From the NCBI RefSeq assembly GCF_037893015.1, contig NC_133660.1, forward strand, positions 279,517,567 through 279,581,566: 64,000 nt of DNA, written 5' to 3'. Position numbers and translations under genes: made by a program. The notes under the pieces were generated by a model that had not been told where the DNA came from, did not search any database, and saw only the letters and a program-made list of their open reading frames with translations. This document shows, piece by piece, positions 34,962-45,000 of this stretch. Source of the DNA: Macrotis lagotis. Taxonomy: Eukaryota > Chordata > Mammalia > Peramelemorphia > Peramelidae. Each line of letters starts with the position of its first letter. The first letter of the stretch is position 1.

Positions 34962-35104
34962 GGGTGTGTGGGTGTGTGTGTGCATGTATGTGAGTGTGTG
35001 GCTGTGTGTGCATGTATGTGAGTGTGTCTGTGTGCATGTGAGTGTGTGGCTGTGTGTGCATGTATGTGAGTGTGTGGCTGTGTGTGTGTATGTATGTGTG
35101 TGAG
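34962..35104. repeat. TG-rich minisatellite in the CCND1 3' UTR
   Basis: About 140 bases of TG with a higher-order unit of roughly 28-30 bases (gcatgtatgtgagtgtgtgg followed by ctgtgtgt), repeated three to four times. Confidence 0.9.
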
Positions 35105-35886
35105 AACCCCCAAACCCAACCTCCCTGGCCAAGGAGATCCTGAGGCACAAAGGAGATTAGCCTGGAACGAGGCGCTGCCATGCTGAAGCACTCGGGAGGC
35201 AAGAGGAGAAACACCTAAGGAAGGAGCTAGGCCGTTCGGACACAGGCCGTAAAGTGACTACATGCATTAGCTAGCGGGGGACAGAGATGCCGGGCCGCAA
35301 CGCCTCCCTCGGAGAGCCCAAGGAACTCTACGTCTACGAAAAGAACAAGAACTCTAACCCTCTTTTCTACTTCAAAACGGCTGGTTTCACTTTTTCTGCT
35401 TCATGTTGTGGTTTCTGCATTGGGGGCTTTAGTTTTCCTTTTTTCCTCTTTTTTTTGGTGTTTCACCATGTAAGGAATCCAATCTAAGACCTCCTCTGGA
35501 GACCTTCTCCTGTTAACGCCTATCTTTACAACATACAGTCATAAACACGTTAATACAAAAACTAGTTGATTATTAGAGTATAAAAGCATCTATTGGTGGC
35601 GCAGAGCCCCTTCCCCCGGGACCTTGCCAATCCTTTTTTGCCTCCTTTTTTTTTGAAACAGTTTTTGGGCCGGCTTCTGTAAGTCATGGATGGAGGGGGA
35701 GAGAGAGTGAGAGAAAAAACAGGAACAGAGAGAACGGAGAGTCCGTTTCTGTAGCAATGTGTCCTGGAGAAGGTTTTCTGCGTGTGGTGGGTGTTTAGGT
35801 GGGGAGTTGGGGGGGCGGCCTCCTTCCCCAGATGCCCTTCGTTTGCCTCCAGACTCGGCAAACCCCCAGCAGATGGCAGCGGCCCC

Positions 35887-36042
35887 TCAAATGTTCACGT
35901 CTCGCACGTCGGTGGGCGTGTAGGACAGGTCCCCCTCCTCCTCCATGTTCTTGGGCACTGAGGATGAGCTGTGCTGCTGGGCCTGGCGAAGGCTGGACTC
36001 CAGGAGGGCCTCGATCTGCTCCTGGCAGGCTCGTAAGCAGTC
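35887..36042 (-). CDS. CCND1: CCND1 exon 5 (coding part)
   Basis: Residues 242-292, [20 protein letters not shown], then a Ser-rich linker and EEEGD, ending [10 protein letters not shown] and TGA. Acceptor ccctgcag. Confidence 0.97.
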   Translation of the reverse strand, partial: DCLRACQEQIEALLESSLRQAQQHSSSSVPKNMEEEGDLSYTPTDVRDVNI

Positions 36043-39000
36043 CTGCAGGGGGAGGGGGAGACAAAAGGCTGGCCTTGAGAACCCGGTGAGCAGGAGACCC
36101 TCCTAAATTTGGGCAAGGGGGCCCAATTCACCCACTGCCCACTAAAGACCAAAGCCTGAGAGACAGGGGAGGTTTTCTCTGCGCCTTGCTGAGGGTCTTT
36201 GGATCTCAGGGGCAGCCTACAGAGGGGCTTAATTGAAATTCCTAAAGAATTCAATGGGGGCAGCTAGGTGGCGCAGTGGTTAGAACACTGGCCCTGGGGC
36301 AAGTCACTTAACCCCATTGCCTTAAATTAAAAGAAAAAAAAAAAAGAATTCAATCTGGAGAAATCTGACCCCACCAGAACCTTGTCACCCAGCTAGCAGC
36401 CCCTGAGGCACGGCCCAAGCCCAGGCACCCACCCTGGCACAGATCTGGCTGAGCAGGGGCCTCAGTTCCGCCTCGGGTGGCCACCTGCTGCTGTCCAGAG
36501 TGCCGGGACATGTACTTTGGCTGCTCCCCCCCTCCCCATTTACCAGTGGGCACCTGGTTTCTGCGGCTCTGGGGAGCAGTGCCCAAGAGCCCTGCTGGCA
36601 CAGGAGAGAGGGGTTTGCCCCCTACAACAGAACGACTCCCCAAGACAACAGCGAAAGGAGGGGCCTCCCAGACCAGCTCGAAATGCCTGTGCCCTGACTC
36701 TGCAGACTGTGGTGGCCCCTGGCGGGAGGCACAGGGCTTCCAGGGCCCAGTCTGGGAACCGGCCTCTGGCCTCCTCAAGGATGTGGTCTCAAAGGGTGCC
36801 AGAGGTCCACATCAGTGCAAAGGGCCTGGAGCCCAGCAAGTCTGAATCCTGTCTCAGTCACAACTAGCTGTGAAGCCCTAGGCAAGTCACTTCACTGATC
36901 TTTGCCTCAGTTTCCCTATCTGTAAAATAGGGACCACAGCATCAGTTCCTCCCAGGGTGACAAAGCCCAAACAAGGAATGGAGGGCTAGGTAGAGGTAAA
37001 CTCTGGAGCAATCAGAGTGAACTCCAGTGGCCTGGGCTTTCCTTCCTGACCTGCCTGCTACCACCAGGGCTCTTATGACGTATCTGAACTTTGAATCAGC
37101 AAGGCCCAGGTTCAAATCCTGCCTCTGACCAGAGTTCACTGGGGGCCTCCTCTCTTGGCCTCCATGTGTTCCTCTGTAAAATGGGGAGTATTTATTCAGT
37201 TCAATGAACACCATCGAGGGCCCCACTGCTAAAGCCCTTCGGAAACCTCAGAGGACAGAAATGTGCAGCAGCGATGCTGACCAGTGGGTCACCCTGCCTC
37301 ACCTAGGCTGTCACCCAGCTCCAAAGCCAATAATGAATAGTGAATTTTGTTTCTGTTTTTGCAAGACAATGGAGTTCAGTGGCTTGCCCAAGGCCACACA
37401 GCTAGGTAATTATGAAGTGCCCGAGGCTGGATTTGAACTCAGGTCCTCCTGACTCCAGGGCCGGTGCTCTATCCACTGCACCACCTAGCAGCTCCTGGAA
37501 AATGACTTTTCAAGGTTCACTTAAAAGAGATGAGAGATATCCTTGAGGTCCATAAAAAAGCCAAGGGACCCTATCGAGGGATGTTCTTTGGTGGTGGGGG
37601 GGCATAGCATCCCCCCCTCCCAGAGTGATAACTGATTGTCATGCAGGCCCAGGGCCATTATTATTTTTGTTGCTGTTATGATTACTCTTGGTGGTTTCCT
37701 CTGGCCTTTGAGATCCCTAAGTGACTTCAGATCATCTGTGGCCTGAAAGCAGATTCCTAAGGAGAAGGGGTCTCTGGGTACTAACCCTTTGACTGTACAG
37801 AGAGGGAAACAGAGGCTGAGACCTGTGGTGGGGCTGTGTGGGGCAGCATTGATGATAATGCTTTTACAGAACAGAACCCTCAGTCCTGGGGTCCTGAGTC
37901 AAAATCCCAACATCACCTTAAACACTGAGTTGTCCCCCACTCCTGCCCCAAGCCCCTCTTTGGATTAAGCCAGTCCAAGGGAAATGGTTGGCCCACCGGT
38001 GGCATTGCAGCCATGCCCTGACTTTGCCAGATGGTACCAGGAGTGAGTCAAATGAAAATAGCAAGACTCTGGGTCCCCTGTTGGACCTCTCAGAAGGTGA
38101 TCAACAACCCAACCGGGGCACACTCAGCTTTCAGAGGTAGAACAAGGGTGGTGTTTTAGTTTTTTCCATCAAGGACTGATTTTTCATTCCTGTATTTCCT
38201 CCATGAGGGCCATGACCTCTGGCAGTAGATGGGTCACGTACAGAACCAGGACCAGGGATAACTCCTGGAGGATGCTGAGATCTGGCAGGTCCTGGCTCTG
38301 CCCCTCACTTAACTACCTGTGGGTGGGGTGGGGGTGGGGGCTGGAATGAGCCTTTTGCCCTGGGGTTTGGGCTAAATGGCCTGGTTTCTCCAGGAATGGA
38401 GAGCACAGTCAGTCACCAAATCCAGCCTCAGACACTCGTTAGCTGGGGGGCGGGGGGGACTCTGCCTACCTCAGTTTCTTTTTCTGAAACTTTCATGAAC
38501 GGACAGGAGCCCCAGCCCAGATCCCCCTGGACTGTCTTGGGAGACTCCATTAAGATGCTATTGTGTGAGCCTCCGCTCACCACAGGCCTAGCGTGTGTCA
38601 TTAGAGCAGGCTAACATTTAAAATACTACATCGCCACAGGAGAATGCTGACTTCAAAAACCCCATAAAAAAAACCTAGACCAAAAAATGTTGCCCTCTTT
38701 TCTTCTCCCTCTAATTGAAGCGCAACCTATCAAATCAAGGCGGGCTTTCTCGCCTCCCTGTCTGAGCTGCTGAGACCTCCCAAGGACCCTGCCTTGGTAC
38801 CCTTTATCAGCTCCAAAGCCCAACCCTCAGGTCTCTGGCCCAGTCTCTGCCCGTGAGACCCCCCCAAAGGTTTTTGGCTCCCTGGTACCAGAGAGGTATC
38901 TCTTGCCCAGCGTCATCAGGGAGCTCTCAGGGGCATCTGTGCCACCAGGCCAGAGGGAACCAAGAGGGGCAGTTTGGTATCACTGACCCCCACCCAGGTT

Positions 39001-42000
39001 GGAGCCACCTAAGGACATGCTGATCCTGCCTCTCACTTTCTCTTTGTGTCCTGGATAAAAGCCATCAATGGCTCCCCTCCCCCAGAAGCCTTCACTTTGG
39101 ACTCTTCCTCTGGGCCTCAGTTTCCTCCTGTGTAAAAAAGCCGGACTTTCCTTTTCTAAAACTGATTAGCTCCTAGACTCTCCCCAAGCCATGTGACCTC
39201 CATGGGAGGTAGAATCACTCCCTGGGTTCTAATCCTTCCCCTAGCCTTGAGGCTGCAGGGAGGTCAAAGGAGCATCTCTTTATTGAACCCTCTGAGCAGA
39301 GATGTTGGCATACCGTTGGTGCTCAATAAATGCTTGACTGGTGGGCTGGAGTCACAAACCTGCCTTGCCTCAGACAGCTGGGCCCCCCCTGGCCCCGAGC
39401 CCTCCCACCTCACCGCGAGGGTGCAAGACTTACCGGGTCACACTTAATGACTTGAGACAGGAATCTGGTGAGGCGCTGGTAGGTGAGGAAGGAGTTGGTG
39501 CTCCCCAGGTGTAGACCCTGGACGGCGGCCACCACACTTCCCGCGGCAATCATGGAAGGGGGGTTGGAAATGAATTTCACGTCTGCCATAGAAATGGAGA
39601 AAGGAGATTTGAGTTTTCGGGTGGCTTTGGAGATCTGTTATCTCAGAGAGACCACGGGTCATCCCCAAACCAGAGCCACCCCCAACTTTTTCAAGGGGTC
39701 CACCTTCCCCAGAAGATATCCATGAAAAGCATGGGGGCAAGAAGGTGCAAGGAGAGGCCACCACAGACTTGGAGACTAACAATGCCTTTCTTTTATCAGA
39801 ATTGCCTCCATGTTGGGGGGGGGGCAGGGAAGTCAGCCAAGACTCCCCCAGGAGCCTCTTTGGTCACCTCCTGGAGGGATGAGTGATCTTCCTGAGGGGA
39901 ATCAGGAAAGCCGGTTCTTTCTAACTTTCCTAACCTTTAAAGGCAAAGGTCACTGAAGGATAGGAGACAAAGGCAGGGACATATCTGGAAATACAGAAAT
40001 CCCCTCCTCTGAAGAAATCTCCCCTGGGGGGTAAAAACCCCCAACAAAAGCTCTTCCCCAGCCAGCCCGGACCTGTCAATAGCTAGATAATTCGTATTTA
40101 AATGAAGGCTTCATCTTCAAAATTCTTTGTCTGCATCTCTCCTCTTGTCACTGGCTGCCATCCACCCTGGCAACAGAATTAGTGTAATGTGGCGAAGCCT
40201 AAGTGACGGGGGTCACTTGGAGAGGGCAGACGGGACCCCATGCTGACAGGGGCTCTGCCATCTATCCTTGGGACCATCATGGTGGGGGAAGGGTTGGGAC
40301 ATCCACGCTTGGAAGGGACTAGATCTCTCAACTCCCTCCACCCAAAGGAGGGGCTGTTGGACCAAGAAGGATTGAACCGTCAAGATGTTAGGCTTGGAAG
40401 CACCCCCATGTCCCTGGTGGGAAGGGACCCCCAGGCTAGACAAAGCTATAAAAATAGAACAACTCTAGTGCTGAGATCACCCCACGATCAGCACCCAAAG
40501 GAAATGACCTCTATCATGTCCACCACTTGGAGAAAAAGAGGGGACCAATCCCCTCCCAACTCTGGAGGCCTCCAGGGGTTTTCAAAATGAAATTTTAAAA
40601 GAGGCCTGAATATTTTCATCACTTCAGATTAGCATTGTATGGAACAGCCCTCCCCCATGCTCAGGAGTGGGGCCCAGAGGAGGGGAGGATTCCCAGGGCT
40701 GGTGCCTTGAACTCAGTGTTCCCAAGATTCATCAATGGACGCAGAGATCTTAGAGGGGGTCCTGGCCTAACTCCCTCCTTTTTACAGATGAGGAAACAGG
40801 CCCAACGGGTTAAACAACCTAGTGAGCAAGGGACAGGGGGACAACAGGCAGGTCCCCCCACCTCAGGATGCACTCGTTTGCTCCTCCAAGGAAGGGGACC
40901 CCTTCCTGTCCATGTGCCTACTGTCCAAGAAAAGGACTGCTGTCCTTCCAGCTTTCCCTGGGGGGCCATGGTCAGAGCATTCCCCAATTTGGGCATCTCC
41001 CCTCCCTGCCTGCCCACATAATTACACCAGAGAAACTGTCTCTAGGATTTCAGCGGCCAGGCCCTTCGCCAGAGGGCACGGAGGCGGCTCATGGAGGCCA
41101 TAGCCTGGAGATGCCCCATCTAGATTGATTTGTCGGATAAATGGCTTTCGGGGCATGTCCGTCACTTCCCCTCTATTTCCTTACATGCCAGGAGGGGGCT
41201 GGTCTCTGACCCCCTCCCAGCCTCATCTCCCCATCTGTCAGACGCCGTGCCTGCCCCCCCCCCGCGGGCACAGGGAAGGGAGGCCGGCCGCCCGGGCACC
41301 CTCATTATGTTGCAGTGGTGGAGAGAACAGAAACCGGTGCTGGTGTCTCCCCCGTGCGTGCTCGGCTCTCCCTTGTCCTCCACCAGGAGGCCCCGAATTT
41401 CCGCATATTAATCAGGGGGCCCCTCGGGCCTGTAATTGGATGCCCCCGAGAGCAGAGTGTGGCATCATTGTCAGCCCCCATCGCCTCATCTCGCGCCGCT
41501 CAGCGCCCACAAACAAGGCGAACTCGGCGAGATGAATGAGAGCTGACACGGGGACAAAGGGCCGGGGGCCCCCGCCAATTGAAGCCCACGTCCCCAGTAG
41601 CCTCTCGGAGACTTCATCCAAAAAGAATAAACAACTTCAGCGTTGTTAAAGAGAGAGAGAGGGGGGAAAGGGAAGGGGCCTGAAGAATGCCAGCCACCCT
41701 GAAGGGCGGACAAAGCCGCTCCGAGGCGGCGCAGTAACGGGGCCAGTCACCCCTTCCCTTTTCAAACAGCAGCAATTGCATCCAGGCTGAGAGCTGTGGG
41801 CCATGAATGAAAACCCTTTCATTGAGGCCAATCAGAGCTGCTCCCATAAATCACGCGGGGACCAGGCAGCAGGTTTCAACTGGTCCCACACCTTGAGCCC
41901 CGATGCTGAGCAAGGGAGGGAGGGAGGGAGGCCCTGTCAAGGCAGGCTGGCTTCAAAGGCCGAGGCCGGAGGGGAGGCAGCCTGGCCCGGCCCGGCCCGG

Positions 42001-45000
42001 CCCGGCCTAGCCTGGCTTAGAGAAGGAGAGCCACCAAGCCACCCGACCACCGGGCCACGGAGCCACCCCGGCTTGCCCCAAAGGCCAGAGCGTTCCTGAC
42101 CACTGTTGTTCTGAGCTGGGGTTCTCTAGAGTCAGTCCTGCCAAGGTCCATTCATTAAACTCAATTATGCCATCACTTCAAACAAACCCTGGTCATTCCC
42201 CCCCCCCCACCTACCGCAGCACAAAGAAAACCTTTCGAATGGAAGAGAAGGGTGCTCAGATGGCCCGCTGTCACCCAAGTCACCCTGGAGGAGGCCCCCA
42301 GTTAGGAGAGCCACAGAACCCCACATTCCAGAGCGGCCCTCCCCGGCTTCCACACTAGCCTTCCTGCCTGGGGGGCAGCCCCCTCCTCACTAGAGGGTTT
42401 TCCTTAAAGCTATCATGGCTATATAAATTCTCAGTCCATCCTCCCAACTCTAAAGACCCTCAGTCCCCTAGGAGAGCAGGTTCCTTAGGCTGCCCCCTCC
42501 CCCCAGGTGCTGGCCCCCAGCCCTGCTCCACCACCGTGGGGGACCAAAGTACTGCAGTCTTTTTGCTGTGCAACCTTTGAACTCAGCCTCCTCCCCCCTC
42601 AACATCCCCGTTTCCAAAGGGGAGGCTGGCTAACCAAGCCCCACCTCCCCAGCCAGGTAACCGAGGGCTCAGGGAGGCCTGCCGGGCACTTCCTGCAGAA
42701 GAGGGAGGAGGAGGAGGAGGAGGAGGAGGGAGCAGCTGCCACTGGAGTCTTTATCCTCAGTGAACTTTTCAGATTCTATGAAAACGTTCCCAGCGCCATA
42801 AAAGGCCGACTGCGAGTTTCCAAAGGTCCCTGCTCGGCAGAGCCAACTCAGACCCGTGGTGGTTGAAGCAGCTGAGCCCCTGGGGGCCTGAGTTGGGGGG
42901 GTACGCTCCCTGACAGCTCCGGGGCGGGGGTGGTGCCGAGCCATGCCATGGGACGCTTGGGTTAAGACCAAACGGGCAGAGATGGGGGACAAGGAATCAG
43001 CTGGCAATCCCTCGGGTCCTTGGAGCCCTCCCAGGAAATCCGAGCCGGACCTTAGGGGAGAGGCCGAATGGCCCCCAGCAGGGTGGCCCAGTTAAATGAA
43101 CAGTTTGCCCCAAATGCCAGGATTCTAGGGCAGAAATATGGAGAGACAGAGACAAAGCCTGAGACAGAGAGTCAGAGACAGAGACACTCACAGAGAATGA
43201 AGAGGAAAAAACACCGACCCCATAAAGGAGTGCTCCAATCCTAGCCTTGGGTCTGAGTTCTAATCCTGCGGGACGCTAGCTTTAGGTCCCAGGGCAAGAC
43301 TTCTCTGGGTCATCTGTGCAGAGAGATAATGATGCCCGAGGTGCCCAGCCTTAGGGCTGCTCAGAGTCTCTAGTGAGCTCAGCCCTGGCTCAGGTTTGGC
43401 AAATGGGAAAGTGGCCTGACAAATGCCACTGGCCTCGATTACTGTTTGCTATTTATGATGAGGAAGATGACTATTAAGCCTCATCATTCAGCTCTTCAGC
43501 TGCTGTTTCATCTCGGGGCATCTCATCCGTCAGACCATCTCCGGTGGGGATCTAGGTGTGGCTGGAGGACCCACCGGTCTCCCGGTCCCCAATGGGGGGG
43601 GGTTCTGCAGCCCAGCCTGGCATCACGGGGGGAAGGGGGGCAGGAGCTGGAGAGGTGCCCTTGGGCCGGCTCCTTTGGAGCGGAGACTTTGGGGGCAGCT
43701 GCTGATTCCCAGGGGCCAGTTACCACTCACAGGCAGAATGGCAGAGGGGGGAGGACAAGGGGAGGCCCGGGTCGTCCCGCTGGCAGTCCAGGGCTGCCCG
43801 GCGAGCCCCATCCGACAGCCCGTCCCTCCCACCCAGGCCCACGCCATGCCCTTGGCCCGGGCCTCAGTCTGCTCGCTGGGCTGGCCACCCCCGCACATGG
43901 CCCATCGGCCGGGGGCACGTGGTCGGGAGAGCTGGGGCTGGGGCTCCCCTCCCTTCCAGCCCCTCCTGGCTGCAGGCCCAGCTCGGGGAGAGGCCAGGGG
44001 AGGGGTGGGGGCCTGGCTTGGCAGCCTCATTAGGGATGCAGGGAAGAGGGTGGAGGCAGGAGCGGGGAGGAGCTTGGCCCTGAGCGGCACCCTCCTCCCC
44101 CTTGGCAAGCTGACACAATAAAAGCGGGGCTCGGAGCCCCCTCCCCAGACAAGTAGTAACCCTAGCAATCACACCGAAAAAAAAGCACTTCCTGTTCACG
44201 GCCTTCAGGTCATTGGAAATGGGGGTCGGCCCCGGCCCCCGGAGAAATAAGGCCTCTCTGGGTGAATGCGGGTCCTCTGAGGTGGGGAGAGTGCTCCCTA
44301 GGTGGGCTGGAGCCCCCCCGGCCTAGAGACCTCAGAAGCCTGGACCCCCCCGGAGATGGGCCTAACTGAAATCCCGGCGGTGCCCAAGCCAAGCGGGGCG
44401 CAGGGGCGTTGGGGGGCTCCTCCCTCCCCCACCTACCTGTCGCACAGAGGGCCACGAAGGTCTGGGCGTGTTTGCGGATGATCTGTTTATTCTCCTCCAG
44501 CACGGGCATCTTGGACAGAAAATGTTCGATGAAGTCGTGGGGGGTCATGGCGGCCAGGTGCCACTTCAGCTTGTTCACCAGGAGCAGCTCCATGTGCTGC
44601 AAGGAGAGAGGGCGGGCAGTGCCAGGGCAGTGCCAGGGCAGGGATGCGGCTCCCCCCGTGGAGAGGAAGGAGACTCCCCAAGGAGGGATGACCAGTGGCC
44701 ACGGGGGGGGGGGGCAAACAAAAGGACCTCCCACCATCTGCGAGGAGAGGGGCCAGGCTCGGGAGCCCGGCGGCTGCGGGCCACGGGCACGCCGCTAGGG
44801 GGCAGGCGCTGCCCACTGTGGGGGCCACGTTAGCTCGGTATAAACGTGGTGGCTGGAGGAGGGGAGGGGACGGGGAGGAAGGAAGGGGGAGGCAGGGGCG
44901 CATCTCGGGGAGGGCCGGGGCCGGCCTGGAAGTAGGCAAAAGGGCCCCGGGGCCCGGGCCCGGCCCCCCGCCGCGTCCGAGGGCGGCCGGCCGTCCTGGG

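Larger units (their letters stand above)
32365..35886 (-). other. CCND1: CCND1 3' UTR
   Basis: About 3.5 kb from the stop codon to just past the AATAAA at 32388-32383. A long 3' UTR is typical of CCND1. It contains 8-mer seed matches for miR-15/16 (two) and miR-19, a 7-mer for miR-17/20, many AUUUA words, and species-specific simple-repeat blocks (33324-33446, 33892-33934, 34962-35104). No SINE interrupts it, whereas the neighbouring DNA is full of them, consistent with constraint. Confidence 0.85.
36043..39433 (-). other. CCND1: CCND1 intron 4
   Basis: A 3.4-kb intron with an internally deleted SINE (36256-36346), MIR relics (about 36800-36960 and 37080-37190), a reversed SINE (37347-37496), and an L2-like tail near 39300-39345. 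Bases 38590-38760 are repeat-free and could be a conserved block. No extra exon is seen. Confidence 0.85.
39583..44436 (-). other. CCND1: CCND1 intron 3
   Basis: The largest intron (4.85 kb). It has few interspersed repeats: a MIR fragment near 40765-40830, another near 43220-43345, a cccgg run (about 41977-42008) and a (GGA)n run (42697-42729). Several repeat-free, AT/GC-mixed blocks look like candidate regulatory DNA, chiefly 41290-41900. No additional exon is recognised. Confidence 0.8.
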
